A program made the translations under genes and the position numbers. A DNA stretch of 64,000 nucleotides from contig NC_079972.1 in the NCBI RefSeq assembly GCF_029852145.1, positions 6,397,795-6,461,794 of the forward strand. Direction: 5' to 3'. The notes beneath the pieces were generated by a model. The model worked only from the letters and a program-made list of their open reading frames with translations. It had not been told where the DNA came from and searched no databases. The first letter of the stretch is position 1. Every line of letters starts with the position of its first letter. This stretch comes from Microplitis mediator (taxonomy: Eukaryota; Arthropoda; Insecta; Hymenoptera; Braconidae). This document shows, one piece after another, positions 11,606-22,635 of the stretch.

Positions 11606-13197
11606 TCAGTCATTTCGGATCGTACTACGATTGTTTGCTGCTCTTGCTCGTTGTTCTTGTCGTTGCTGAGCTTTTTTCAGTCTGGCTCTCTTTTTCAATT
11701 CGTCCATATGCTTGGCCTCTTTTTGAAGCCACCAGTATTTCTCTGCCAATCTGTCTAGTGACTCCTGATCTCTGTCTGGCAGTGCTGTAGAATACACCCA
11801 TTTTTCGGCAGGGATGTTTTCTATGTCAATGTAGATTGCTTTTCTAGCTCGGTGCCTTTGAAGATGGTATATCATCGGTACATTATGTTCGTCCTGGATA
11901 CATCCTAATTTATCCAGATTCGTAAACATCTCGAGGGGCGAGTAGTTACTTTTTGCCATCCTTATCACTTGTGAGTTATCGTTAATTTTCAGATTCTTGA
12001 TGATGTCGTTATCTATCTGATAGATGGCGCTAAAATAATTCCTTGTCAGTGTTAGACAGAAGGTATCAAATCTTGGTATGTTGGCAAGATCATGAATTAT
12101 TTTATTGCTTAAGCACCTGGTATAGTCGGATTCGGCTGAGCGGTATTTACCCAAGCATGTTCTTATATACGATCTTTCGAATTTTCGGAAGAGTTCCATC
12201 ACTGACGGCCCTACATTCCACCATATTAAAGCCGCATACGCCATGATCGGTCTGACAAGTAGTTGATAGTAGATTAGTTTAGCTTTTGATTCAATGTTTC
12301 TGTTGTAGAATATTTTGTGGTTAGCTCTGAAAGCTTTCCTTGCTTTATCCAACTGTGTTGTGTGATGTTTGTTCATTCTAAATAAATAGTCAAAATGAAC
12401 TCCGAGGTATTTGACTACTTCTTTATTAGGGATTTCGTATTCTTCTCCAGTGTCTCTGTCAGTAATTGTGATTTTGAAAGTTTTGATGAGTGGGACCGTC
12501 AGTGGGGAGATTTCGTTCACTGTTTTTCTGAAAAGAATGGTCTCGCATTTCTGTGGATTAATTTTGAGATTCCATTCTTTATAGTAGTGATATGTCTGAT
12601 TTACTATCTTGGTGAGTTTTGTTTGTATTGCCGGTATTTTATTGTCTGCCACGTATACTGTTTCGTCGTCAGCATAAGCCCCAGAGTGTGTATTATTATT
12701 CGAATTTAGTTCAAATAAGTTTAGAATTTAGCTGCTATAGATAATGAATAACGTTGGTGACGTAACTGTGCCTTGTTGAAGCCCTTCCAGAATATAAAAA
12801 ATTGAAGATAATATGTTAATACCATCCCAGGTGATAGAGGACTTACCATGTATCATGTCGCAGATTAATAAAACTAGTGTATCGGGGAATTTGAGTAGGA
12901 TTAGTATGTATATTAGACCGTTTAACCACACCGAGTCAAACGCTTTTTCCAGATCCAGTAATACCGTGCCGACCAGTCTGCCTAAAAGGAGATGTTTCTT
13001 GATGTCGGATGCAACGTTATTAATTGCATGCACAGTGGAATGTTTCGCTCGGAATCCAAACTGATTATCTGGTATAATTTTCTCTACGTCAGCGTGTTCC
13101 ATGAGTTGGATTTTAATGAGCTTTTCAAAAAACTTACTGATATTGATGGTGAGACTTATTGGTCTGTAACTTGCCGGGTCTGATGAATCTTTATTTT
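11606..13197 (-). pseudogene. LINE ORF2, reverse transcriptase portion
   Basis: The minus-strand frame runs from SDPASYRPISLTI (fingers motif, about 13185) through QFGFRAKHST, LLDLEKAFDSVW (first catalytic Asp) and GLQQGTVTSP to AYADDETVYVAD (catalytic YADD box, about 12680) and a C-terminal region ending NNRSTIRND. These are jockey/I-group non-LTR RT motifs in the right order. A single in-frame TAA at 12728-12730 separates the two long open segments, and the frame is otherwise unbroken here. Upstream it is cut by the insertion at 13198. It would copy LINE RNA at the target site. This copy cannot make a complete protein. Confidence 0.85.
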
Positions 13198-13338
13198 TTT
13201 TAACTTCCCGCTGAGAAAATCGACGATTTTCAAAAAATTCGGGAAGTTATTGGTTTCACCCCGATTTTCAAAAACCGGGTTTTTATCATATGTCGACATT
13301 TAAAGGTGCTAGGATGCTCTTCTGACATTTTCAGAGCG

Positions 13339-13391
<53 letters not shown>

Positions 13392-13398
13392 TGTGTAT
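13198..13398 (+). repeat. AACTTCCCGC microsatellite repeat, first half only
   Basis: It starts AACTTCCCGCTGAGAAAATC, carries TCATATGTCGACATTTAAAG and a (GT)n of about 40 bp, then a short TA run. It stops where a TAGGGTG-type element begins. The distal half seen at 47956-48420 is absent. It interrupts LINE ORF2. Confidence 0.75.
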
Positions 13399-14003
13399 TA
13401 GGGTGATTCAAAAAACAAACAAATTTTTTTTTTTCTTCCAAACAAGTTCAAAAGTTTCGTTTAGATAAAAAAGACGTCTGTGAAAATTAGAGATCTTAAT
13501 ATTAATTTTAACATTGTCCGCATTGCACTTTTCTATTTCCCATAAGAATAACATGGAAAAAATTTTTTTTACGTCTTCTGATTTTTATATGTAGCTAACG
13601 ATGCGTCATAGGAATAATTGGCAGGCATATTTTTATAGGGAATTGAATGCTCTACAAAAAAAGATTCTTATCATTTTTTGAGGAATCTATTTGTTTAAAG
13701 GTTATTTGAAGTTGAAGTCGAATTCACATTAAATTTTGAGATTTTCTTACTTTTCCGGCGAAACTATCAGACCTATTACAAAATATCATTGAACTTTTTT
13801 TTGTAGACAATTTTATTCCCTAGAAGTTTTTTTTATAAAATTTTTTCGAATTCCGCATTGTTTTCTAGTTATTTTCATTTTAATGTCAAGCTCTTAAAAT
13901 CGATCAGAAGACTATTTTTTTGATGAGCATGACATTAAAATGAAAATAACTTGAAAACAATGCGGAATTCGAAAAAATTTTATAAAAAAAACTTCTCGGG
14001 AAT
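13399..14003. mobile_element. TAGGGTG-ended element, left arm and centre only
   Basis: It starts TAGGGTGATTCAAAAAAC, has the TTTCCCATAAGAATAACATG box at 13534 and the CCGCATTGTTTTCTAGTTAT centre hairpin at 13854-13970. It then stops abruptly against LINE coding sequence at about 14004. The right arm is missing, which suggests that the deletion took the rest together with some LINE sequence. Confidence 0.7.
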
Positions 14004-14137
14004 AAATTTCTTCTATTTTGAGGATACTTGAGTTGATTTCATCTATTGTTAAGTTTCTATCATGTGGTAATTTTTCTGTATAATTATCGTTGAGATGATG
14101 TGTCAGTTAACGCCAATTTGTCTTTTTGAAGTTTAAG
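14004..14137 (-). pseudogene. LINE ORF2 linker fragment (endonuclease to RT)
   Basis: The minus-strand translation reads NFKKTNWR near 14137 and continues THHLNDNYTEKLPHDRNLT and IDEINSSILKIEEI. This is the region that precedes the RT domain in jockey-like ORF2 proteins. It is isolated between two insertions. If the 14138-16313 element is removed with a 2-bp TT duplication, the upstream segment ending PSI reads into this frame. Confidence 0.65.
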
Positions 14138-16313
14138 GCCCTGGGACGATAAGAATACCGAATCGGCCCCAGAAAGGAATCGGGCTCATAACTTCAGGAA
14201 ATATTCGTACCTATAAAATACTTCGATGCAGCGAGTTTCAGATTTTTATCTACTACCACGTCTGAATAAATCGAAAAATACTGAAAATAATTAAAAATTG
14301 TTATTCTCTGCGTCTTGTTAATCGAATGATCTAGTAACCGGATATGTTTTGGGGCATGATGGTAGCGTTTTGGGAAAAAAATAAGAGCCATATTTGTCTG
14401 TAAGAACCTAAATATAAAGTTGGTGGAAATGATTTAAGATGAGTGGATCGTGATTTTTTGATTTGGTGATAGTAGAGCACTACCTCTCCGAGGTGTGCAA
14501 AAAAAAATGAGATTTTATTCTCAATTTTGATTTTTAAGCGTGTTACGATAATCATAAAAATATGAGACTATTTTTTTTTAATTTCCCATTCGATTTCTGA
14601 CGAAATTATGAGCTTAGGAAATTTTTTTTAGGGGTACCACATTTCGAAAAAAAATAAAAATCGATTTTTTTTCATGATTAACTTCTAAAATGATAAAATA
14701 CAAAGCTTTTGTGAATATTGTACTGGTAAAAACAACGAAATAAATTCAGAACGCTCATATAAAAGTAATTATTTACATATAATGAACTATATTTATTATT
14801 GCAATCTTTATTTCTAACTATAATAATTAAATCTGTATCAAATACTATTGTTTACATAATTCAACGAGTTTTCAGATAATTTATACTTTCCCGCTCAACT
14901 TTCAGTTCATTCAAAAACCATGAGATGGCACTGTAATTCGAAACTGATAACACTGTTTTTTGTTTTCATGAAAATCCACTATTTCTGCCGATAACCTCAA
15001 AATTACGTACTGTTGACATTCTAATCAAGAACTGGTCGTGCCTTTATTTGCATTCAATAGTTCATTTTATCTGGTTATATTTTTATTTAAGTGAAAATAT
15101 GTTGACACCTAGAGCAAATAATTCTAAGTGTTGCATTTGTTCAAAATTCATAAAAAAAACGAGAGGAACTCCGAAACATCTACAATCTGATTAAGATGTT
15201 GAAGATTTTTCAACGATTTTTGATCATCCAATTGTAGATGGTGATGTTTTGTGTTTTAATTGTCGTTCAAAAAAATATAAGAAAACGTAACTTGATGACG
15301 AGGATCAGGATACATCATTGGAAGATGAATTACTTTCAGATGCAAGTGAATTGTTAGAAAGAACTAAATCGAACTTATCATCGCTGACTTTGTCTCAGTC
15401 AAGTACTGATGATCCATCATTTAATCTAGAGGTTGTATGTGTTGATGATACAGAAGAATGTATTGAAGTTCAAATAAAAAGAAAAGTTGCAACTCATAGA
15501 TATTGTTGTGTATGTTCTGTTTAAACCGGAATATGGTAGTTGTTCCTCAAGTTGCCCGTATGCAATGCTTTATCAAAAAAAGAATTTCTATTCCGGATGG
15601 AAATCGATGTTGCAGCGATCATCTCATACAAAAGCGCTTCTATGCTGAAGATTTGAATTTATTAAGAGTTTATTCTAATTGGAGTTTTTCAAAATTATGT
15701 CAGAATTAACTATTATTTCATAGTTTATAATTAGATATTAATATAGTCGTTATTGAATAAAGAACAATTACTTTTATATGAGCGTTCTGAATTTATTTCG
15801 TTGTTTTTACCAGTACAATATTCACAAAAGCTTTGTATTTTATCATTTTAGAAGTTAATCATGAAAAAAAATCGATTTTTATTTTTTTTCGAAATGTGGT
15901 ACCCCTAAAAAAAATTTCCTAAGCTCATCATTTCGTCGGAAATCGAATGGGAAATTAAAAAAAAATAGTCTCATATTTTTACGATTATCGTAACACGCTT
16001 AAAAATCAAAATTAAGAATAAAATCTCGTGTTTTTTTTAGGTTCTTACAGACAAATATGGCTCTTACTTTTTTCCCAATACGCTACCATCATGCCCTAAA
16101 TCATATCCGGTTACTAGATCATTCGATTAACAAGACGCAAAGAATAACAATTTTTAATTATTTTCAGTATTTTTCGATTCATTCAGACGTGGTAGTAGAT
16201 AAAAATCTGAAACTTGCTGTATCGAAATATTTCATAGGTACGAATATATCCTGAAGTTATGAGCCCGATTTTTTTCTGGGGCCGATTCTGTATTCTTATC
16301 GTCCCAGGGCCTT
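14138..16313. mobile_element. 2.2-kb DNA transposon with long inverted arms
   Basis: Ends GGCCCTGGGACGATAAGAAT and its reverse complement bound arms that match for about 700 bp with modest divergence: CGGCCCCAG at 14162 mirrors 16278, and GTACCACATTTCG at 14633 mirrors 15891. The unique centre (about 15000-15720) holds one degenerate gene. The exact target duplication is uncertain; 2 bp (TT) fits the LINE reading frame. The element lies within a LINE ORF2. It may be a non-autonomous derivative that kept only part of a transposase gene. Confidence 0.75.
15099..15709 (+). pseudogene. Cys-rich transposase-associated protein, degraded
   Basis: From an ATG at 15099 the frame encodes NNSKCCICSKFIKKTRGTPK, then DVLCFNCRSKKYKK, an acidic Ser/Asp-rich stretch (EDELLSDASELLE) and HRYCCVCSV. 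After a frame change near 15520 it continues NRNMVVVPQVARMQCFIKKR, GNRCCSDHLIQKRFYAEDL and VYSNWSF. Paired CxxC clusters suggest zinc binding. From memory, proteins with such N-termini accompany DDE transposases in animal genomes; this attribution is tentative. Two in-frame stops (after QSD and after KKYKKT) and the frameshift make it a pseudogene. No catalytic domain is present. Confidence 0.55.
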
Positions 16314-17060
16314 TGATAGATGGTTGTGTGGGCTCTGCATATCCCCTGAATATTTCTGCGCAATCAAGGTTGAAAGTAATAGCAGAATGGTCGCTGTCGT
16401 ATGATAAAGTAGTAAGCTTGTTGTTATTTAATCCAGTCAATTCGATACGGGTGTCTGCTAAACAGTGATCCAGGAAGGATCCTGCACTAGGAAAAGTTGG
16501 TTTATCTGGGGTATATAATGTTGTTTTGTTTCAGATACCGTGCTCTTCAACCCAATTACTTAGTGGCATTCCTCTTTTATTTGTGTAGTGACCACCCCCG
16601 CTTCTGTTTCTGGCGTTAAGGTCTCCTGCCATTATGAAATAAACGTTGGAGGTTCGCAATTCGTGTTCTGTATATATTTTATTAAGTTCATTAATAAATG
16701 TTCTATTATTGTTACAAGCTGCATAAATACTAAATATGATGAGTGTGTTATTAGAATTGACATTTATTTCAATTGTTGTATACTAAATTATTTTATTAAT
16801 TTTGTAAGTTTGGGTATAGTATGGTTGTGAAACTTATTTTATTGTTTATGAGTATTGGTGCCCCCGCCGTTTTTGGAATTTGGTCGATCTGTTCGTATGA
16901 ATGCGTAGTTTAGAAATCCTAGTTTGTGTTTGCTATCAAGTTTTGTTTCTGAGATCAGTGCTATGTTGATCTGGTTGATATTGATGAATTCCTCGAAGTC
17001 AAATCTTTTTTTGTTTTTGTTTTGTTCTCCAGCTGTTAAGTTGGGACTGCTCGTTGTCCT
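16314..17060 (-). pseudogene. LINE ORF2, AP-endonuclease portion
   Basis: Minus-strand segments include NQINIALISETKLDSKHKLG, AFIRTDRPNSKNGGGT, YFIMAGDLNARNRSGGGH and LSYDSDHSAITFNLD. ISETKL, GDLNAR and SDHSAI are recognisable motifs of the APE-type endonuclease that nicks the target in jockey-group LINEs. The motifs lie in more than one frame, with stops between them (for example after NTHKQ). At 16314 the coding sequence is cut by the palindromic transposon. Confidence 0.75.
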
Positions 17061-17066
17061 CCATTT

Positions 17067-17816
17067 TTAATCTTCGTAAGTTGATAATAGAAATTCAATA
17101 TTTCTTGAATTTCCCGTGATTTTTTTGTTCATTTCAGTGAATTGAATTTCTAATATGTTCATTACGCTATTTTTTAATTCGTTTAGAGTGTCCTCTATTG
17201 ACGTAAAATTGTAGTTATTCCCTGGACTGCCGGTAAATGCTTGCTTATCGTGCTCTTCAACTGCTGGCTTTTGTTTTGACTGGCTGAGGATAGTCGGGAA
17301 GTGTTGGTTCCTATGGGAGGCCATTTCAGCGAATGATAAGCCTGGGCTGACTAACTTACTTATTTTATTAATTTTATTTATTCTTAGAGTTTTTCTCATT
17401 TCGAGTGACTGCTGTGACGCTGTGTATCCGTTATTTCCACAGTTGATAAATTTTAGCATTTCTTTATTACTATTTTTCTCCACTTCACATTTGTTGCCTG
17501 CTTTTATGGACCCGGGGTCTTTGCCACATTTTACGCACCTGAAGCTTAGGTGATAGTTATCGCTTGAATGTCCTACTCTCTGGCATCTTCTGCACTGGAA
17601 AACGGTCTTTTTCTTCAATTTTTCCCATCTAACCGGTTGATGGAGGATGAATTTCAGCCTGGTGAGCTCCACAAATTTACTTCCAGGGGCGAGTTGCACA
17701 ATAAGATGGAATTTACTACTGTCTGTCTTATCAAATGAGAGGTTAGCTTTTTTTTTCCAATACAACGGGGAGAGGTCCTTCGTAGATTTACTCTCTAATC
17801 TTCTTTTATTGTTCAT
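17067..17816 (-). CDS. LINE ORF1 protein (gag-like, zinc knuckle)
   Basis: A 249-residue frame with a basic N-terminus (NNKRRLESKSTKDLSPLYWK). A segment typical of the jockey ORF1 pre-knuckle domain follows at residues 33-75 (FHLIVQLAPGSKFVELTRLK), then Cys clusters at about 73-97 (FQCRRCQRVGHSS and RCVKCG). A second cluster after that (KFINCGN) is degenerate, and the tail ends FTEMNKKITGNSRNIEFLLS with coiled-coil character. Such proteins bind LINE RNA. ORF2 follows immediately downstream in LINE sense. At 249 residues it is shorter than most jockey ORF1 products, so N-terminal loss is likely. There is no sign that it is expressed here. Confidence 0.75.
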   Translation of the reverse strand: MNNKRRLESKSTKDLSPLYWKKKANLSFDKTDSSKFHLIVQLAPGSKFVELTRLKFILHQPVRWEKLKKKTVFQCRRCQRVGHSSDNYHLSFRCVKCGKDPGSIKAGNKCEVEKNSNKEMLKFINCGNNGYTASQQSLEMRKTLRINKINKISKLVSPGLSFAEMASHRNQHFPTILSQSKQKPAVEEHDKQAFTGSPGNNYNFTSIEDTLNELKNSVMNILEIQFTEMNKKITGNSRNIEFLLSTYED

Positions 17817-18112
17817 GTTTTTTTTAATTATTTAAGCTTATTTTGTAGGTTAGTCACAGGCTGGAGTGGTGTGCCCCTGCCCACGCCGTGATCTTTTAAT
17901 TTAACACACTCAATTTACTATAAATAAATTAATTTAATATACTAAATTTAATTTCAACAATGAACTTTAATATATTATCACTTTTCCGCATACGAGAAGC
18001 ACTTTTATTTTAATCACCTTTATTTAATCACTTTATTTAAAAATTTCACATGAGAGAGAATTGAACGATGTGTACACGTTCAAGTCACGTATGGAACTGG
18101 GGATTTATGAAC
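17817..18112. other. LINE 5'-side non-coding DNA
   Basis: AT-rich with one GC-richer patch (about 17865-17895, CTGGAGTGGTGTGCCCCTGC). No ORF. Probably LINE 5' untranslated sequence. Confidence 0.35.
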
Positions 18113-18405
18113 CGGTGATCATGGCCGAGCGGTCTAAGGCGTAAGACCTAGGCCTCTCGAACTTGATCACTGGCCAGGCGTGGGTTCGTATCCCAGTGGT
18201 TGTCGAAAGAATTTTTCACATAAAGAGTGTGAGGTCTTTTGGCCCTGAGGTTCGTCCCGTCGCCGATCCATGAATTGGATCTGGTTTCAAAAATTGAATT
18301 TGATTTGGATGAGGCGTGAATTTGATTCGTACATGAATTTGACTCGATTGGCTAGATCGGGAATACCCAAGGTCTTCTAATATACATATATATACCGAAA
18401 AAAAA
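18113..18405 (+). repeat. tRNA-Leu-derived SINE
   Basis: ATGGCCGAGCGGTCTAAGGC (D-arm, A box) and GTGGGTTCGTATCCCA (T-arm, B box) have the spacing of a long-variable-arm tRNA such as tRNA-Leu, with a TAG triplet at the expected anticodon position. The anticodon and acceptor stems no longer pair, so it is not a functional tRNA gene. A roughly 200-bp unrelated body (ATCCATGAATTGGATCTGG and beyond) and an A-run at about 18398-18407 follow, as in SINEs. Confidence 0.7.
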
Positions 18406-19161
18406 AACTATTTATTATATTTCAAATAATATTGAACCACGGGTCGATGTCGAATTTCCTCATGTTACAATATATATAAATTTATTTGCTTGAATATATT
18501 CTTTGATTGGTGTATTATTTTTTTTTTTATTAATAATTGATGGCAATCCAATCCACTTTCATAAATATTTTATTGGTGATATTTCATTGGCCGCTCCATG
18601 CCAACATCGTCAGACCAGCTGTTAAATTACATTATTTTACAATTTACATTTTCAATTAAGCACTATTTAATATTTTATAAGTTAGTTACAATATTTTGTG
18701 ATTATGGAAAACTTTTTTTATCTGGAATCAATATTTGAATTTAAATTAAAAAAAAAAAACACATGTGTATCATAGGTTACTTTTAATAGTTTATATATAC
18801 CTTAATTATTGTGATTATTATATATTGCATCCTTTTTTCCTTTTTTTTTTTATAAATTTAATTAATTAATTCAATTTAAATTAAGAAAACAATATATAAC
18901 TTCAGTTCACATCGAATATCCAATTAATTGCCAATAATTAAATGTAATTCAAAAAAGATAATAATAATGAAAATTATTATTGAGAAAAACAAAAAAAGGA
19001 AAAAAGGATGCAATATATCATCATCACAATAATTAAGGTATAAACTATTAAAATTAACCTATGATGAACATGTATTTTTTTTTTTTCAATTTAAATTTAA
19101 ATATTGATTCCAGATAAAATATTCTTTATAATATTGTTTAAATAAAATTTACACTAAAATA

Positions 19162-19590
19162 ATAGAAAAAGGCACCAACATCAAATTAGCTAGTTATAAT
19201 ATCAAGAAAATACAATCGTTATACTCAAGTCTTAAAGATAAGATTGAAACTCTGGACCAATGTAATATAGTGTATAAAATTCCATGTGAATGTAACTTAT
19301 GTTACGTGAGTCAAACAAAACAGAAGTTAAAGAAAAGAGTAGCACAACATAAAAATGATTGTAGGAATATTAATATTATCAAGGATAATAAAACAGCTTT
19401 CAGTTCTCACCATTTTGACACTGGACATAATTTTAAATTCGGAGATATTACAATTGTTGACAAAGAACCAAATTGGATAAAAAGAAATATTAGTGAAATG
19501 TATTTTATAAAAATTAATGACACGGTAAATTTCAGATCAGATGTAAATAACCTCAGTATGATTTATAATCAGTTACTAACAATTAATTAA
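19162..19590 (+). pseudogene. Penelope-like C-terminal GIY-YIG endonuclease
   Basis: The frame reads KGTNIKLASYNIKKIQSLYS, then NIVYKIPCECNLCYVSQTKQ (the GIY-YIG core, with VYKIPC and CYVSQT), KLKKRVAQHKNDCRN, SHHFDTGHNFKFGDITIVDK, RNISEMYFIK and NLSMIYNQLL before a stop at 19588. A GIY-YIG nuclease following an RT is specific to Penelope-like retroelements. Only the last RT residues and the nuclease remain, and no RT catalytic motif lies upstream. The open frame containing an ATG starts at 19270, inside the nuclease core, so this is a remnant. Confidence 0.8.
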
Positions 19591-19593
19591 TTT

Positions 19594-19735
<142 letters not shown>

Positions 19736-20130
19736 AAATTATATTTGAAACCGTTGTGACATAGAGACAACCATAATAGTTAAAAATTTGAGTTTAATTA
19801 ACAATAATTAATTTAAAATCAAAGTTTTACAATAATAATGAGTCTGATTATGGCAATAATTTTACGATATAAGGTCTTTCTCCATAGTTTCTATACAATA
19901 GACAATTGAATTACAATAATAAGGTAAATAATCTAACCTAATGGCTGTTATTGTAACAATTTTTATGTGCTGAAAAATAGTTTGTGTTTTTATGTTGTTT
20001 TTAGTTGCTGAGGAAGTCATAAATAAATGACGTAATGTTCAATTTATTTCAAGTAACTTATTTATTTTCTGGTCCTATTTCCTCCGAATTCAATAGTTAT
20101 AATAGAAAAAGTTTTTGCATAATCACAAAA

Positions 20131-20551
20131 CATTGAACGGCTGAGGCAGCCGTTCGGCACGCGTGTAGCTCGGGCTACTACTTGGCTGGGTGACCGCTTG
20201 ACCATGCGTCGGGTTCGAACGGAAGTCTCTGACCGTTAGGCGCGGGATGAAGATCCAGTGATCGGTAAAATGGGAATTTTATCGATCACTGGAACTTCAC
20301 TCAAACCGAAAATTGTTCTGGCTAGGTTTTCTCTGTGGTTTTCCTACGCCACTGCACCTCCATTGCACAAGGGAGGTAGTAGGGCATCACTGTAATGATG
20401 CAATACAGTACAAGCACAAGTCGGGCCACAGCCGCACAAAAACATACCAGGTATAGGAAAAATGAGCTGAGTTAATATTGTATACCATGTGACAGGCGAC
20501 GCTGGCCTACATACATGGTGAATTAAATAAAAAAAAAAAAAAAAAAAAAAA
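20131..20551 (+). repeat. 5S-rRNA-derived SINE, complete, with 12-bp target duplication
   Basis: The head contains CTACTACTTGGCTGGGTGAC and CGCTTGACCATGCGTCGGG, matching the 3' half of 5S rRNA in an internal-promoter context. A roughly 300-bp body and a pure A tail (about 20529-20551) follow. ATAATCACAAAA flanks it at 20119-20130 and 20552-20563. It is inserted in the Penelope-like element. This is the architecture of SINE3-type elements. Confidence 0.85.
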
Positions 20552-20808
20552 ATAATCACAAAATATTATAACTTGTAAAATATTAAATATTGCTTAATTG
20601 AAAATGTAAATTGCAAATAAATGTTGAATAATGTAATTCAACAGTTGGTCTGAGGATTTTGGCACGGAGAGGCCAATGAAATATCACCAATAAAGAATTT
20701 ACGAAAATGGATTGGATTGCCATCAATTATTAATAAAAAAAAAAAGGTATTAACTTTATTTTTTACCATTGAAATTTTACTACTATTTATTTACTTATAA
20801 AACTTTAG

Positions 20809-21231
20809 CTGAAACAGAACCTCATGAAGGAAAAAGAAAACAAGAGTCTTTGTGGCCTATTTTCAAAATTCATCATCAAAAATCTAGGTACATCTATGAC
20901 CTATTTTATCGGAGAAAAGCAATCAGTAGAGGTAAGCATGGTCTAATAGAATTTCTGTGATATGTTTTTAATAAGATATTGATTTTAATAGTTATTACTT
21001 TTTAATTTTTCAGAATTATATGACTATTGTTTAAATGAAAATATTGCTGATAAAAACCTTATAGCGAAATGGAAAAAAGTGGGCTATGAAAATCTATGCT
21101 GTTTAAGATGTATCCAAACAAGAGATACAAATTTCGGTACGAATTGTATTTGCCGAGTACCTAAAGGAAAATTAGAAGAAGGTAGGATAGTTGAATGCAT
21201 ACACTGTGGATGTCGAGGTTGCTCAGGATAA
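20809..21231 (+). CDS. BUD31: BUD31 (G10 family) spliceosome protein, 3' exons
   Basis: Two exons, 20809-20931 and 21016-21231, encode AETEPHEGKRKQESLWPIFK, IHHQKSRYIYDLFYRRKAIS, then ELYDYCLNENIADKNLIAKW, GYENLCCLRCIQTRDTNFGT, NCICRVPKGKLEEGRIVECI and HCGCRGCSG before TAA. The Cys-rich C-terminus is the zinc-cluster region of BUD31, a nuclear protein of the activated spliceosome. The 84-bp intron is GT-AG (GTAAGC...TTTCAG), phase 1. The acceptor before exon 20809 is ACTTTAG, and its first codon is completed by a G from an upstream exon. I did not find the first ~30 codons in the window; they probably lie off the left edge or beyond the repeats. No stop or frameshift is seen, so the gene looks functional. 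A retrocopy is ruled out by the intron. Confidence 0.93.
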
Positions 21232-22385
21232 ATTAGGCAAAATATATATTTATTTTATTATTAAAACTTAATTATGTATAACAATGAAAAACCTTCTATA
21301 AATATTTGTAAATTAAATTCATCCGATTAAAAAATAACATTATATTTATTATATTCGATTATTGAAAGAAAAATAATAAAATATAATGTGAGTAAAAAAC
21401 CAAGTCATTTCGTCTAATCATTTGCACAGTTTACACAAATGTAAAATATTAAGATATATTTTTTGCTTTTCAATATCTTTGATATATACAATTTTATGTA
21501 TCCAAGATACGTAAATGAGACAAATGTATTCCCGAGTAGGATTATTAAGTTTTTACAGCTTTGTGATCATGATCATCAATTTTTAATTTGAAATTTTTTA
21601 ATTAACTTGTCATACGATCAATTTAATAATAATATAGACTTGAAATATTTAGAATAAATGCCCTGGAAGCAGTACTGTTGAAATAATTTAAGAATCTGAA
21701 CGATAATTAATATTTATAACTCATGTTTGAGTTAAATAAAAAAATAATAAATTGAAATTTGTTGGCCACATATTTTACAGTAAAATAGATTTTTAAACGT
21801 TAGTTTTCAATCTAAAAAACGGTCTCAGCTGAATAATTGGTGATACTCTATTTATAAACGTTTTTTTGCAGTTGGTTTGAAATTGTCTATAAAGATATTT
21901 CATTTAAATCAGTGTGTAGGAAATGAAATTTTTAATTTAAAATATTTTTAGCATCAATTCGATGAATCAAACCACAGAAATTATAAGATATTTAATTTAT
22001 TTGTAATATTTCATATTTTTAAGCCATGTCGTAAACACTATTGATTTTAACGTACAATTTGTGAGACTATTTTTGTGGAAAATTTCGTTATAATTAAATA
22101 AAATATTTTTGTGGGTACTATTAGCCAACAAAATATTTTCCGAAGCATTTTTTTCCCTTATCTATCATTATAGTTTTACAGTACAGGATGCCAATCAAGA
22201 TGAAGGTGATTAATTAATCTGCTTTTAGCTTAGTGTGCTTTCTAAACATGATTTATTTGTGTGATATTCTTTGAAGAATTTAACTGAAGATCATAGCTTA
22301 AACTAGTGTATAAGTCTAATTATTATTATTGATTTTATTTTTTTCAAATAAATATTTTGACAAATCAATGATGTAAATACATTAC
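21232..22385. other. BUD31 3' untranslated and downstream AT-rich DNA
   Basis: An AATAAA at 21375-21380 is the nearest strong polyadenylation signal after the BUD31 stop. The rest is AT-rich with no ORF, repeat or RNA that I can recognise. Confidence 0.4.
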
Positions 22386-22389
22386 TTAA

Positions 22390-22631
22390 GAGAGTGTACC
22401 AGGTGATTTTCAAATGAACCGTTTTCACAGGTAAAGACCCAAATTATTACACAAAATATGTCATTCGATGCGTAAACTTATTATTTATCGAATTAAATGT
22501 TTCTCGTTCGGATATTGCAGTTTATATCTGAGAACGGCTCATTTGAAATTTCCATTTGCTAATGTAAGTGCAACAAGGACAGTTCCGTTCGTTCACATGT
22601 GTGTGAGAAAGAGAATAGATGGCATATCCTC
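22390..22631. mobile_element. 242-bp MITE in TTAA (copy 1)
   Basis: TTAA flanks both ends (22386-22389 and 22632-22635). It starts GAGAGTGTACCAGGTG, ends GGCATATCCTC, and is almost identical in length and sequence to 34497-34738. The TTAA duplication is typical of piggyBac-type transposition. Non-coding. Confidence 0.85.
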
Positions 22632-22635
22632 TTAA

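Larger units (their letters stand above)
11110..18405 (-). mobile_element. Jockey-like LINE on the minus strand, degraded and interrupted
   Basis: AACTATTTATTA occurs at 11098-11109 and again at 18406-18417, a 12-bp target duplication inside an LTR-like unit. On the minus strand come ORF1 (17816-17067), an APE-type endonuclease (about 17060-16314), a linker (14137-14004) and reverse transcriptase (13197-11606), followed by a 3' region to 11110. It is broken by a palindromic transposon (14138-16313), half of a TAGGGTG-type element (13399-14003) and half of a microsatellite repeat (13198-13398). A tRNA-derived SINE lies at the 5' side (18113-18405). The coding parts contain stops and frame changes, so this copy is dead. 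Confidence 0.8.
10078..18469 (-). mobile_element. LTR-like unit copy 2, split by a LINE
   Basis: 10078-11109 followed by 18406-18469 reconstitutes the reverse complement of 1253-2348. It opens TATAACGGGTTTTTCACCAC (the expected TG has become TA) and closes GAATTTCCTCATGTTACA. Everything from 11110 to 18405 is a later insertion bounded by a 12-bp duplication of LTR sequence. It has diverged more from copy 1 than the terminal match suggests, with many substitutions and small indels. Confidence 0.75.

Noticed and set aside
11599..12709. Plus-strand frames over 11599-11790, 12043-12246 and 12395-12709
   Set aside because: Shadows of the minus-strand reverse transcriptase.
18113..18200. Functional tRNA-Leu gene
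   Set aside because: A and B boxes are present, but the anticodon and acceptor stems do not pair and a SINE body with an A-run follows.
20809..21231. BUD31 retrocopy or pseudogene
   Set aside because: It has an intact phase-1 intron, a second acceptor and no frame damage.
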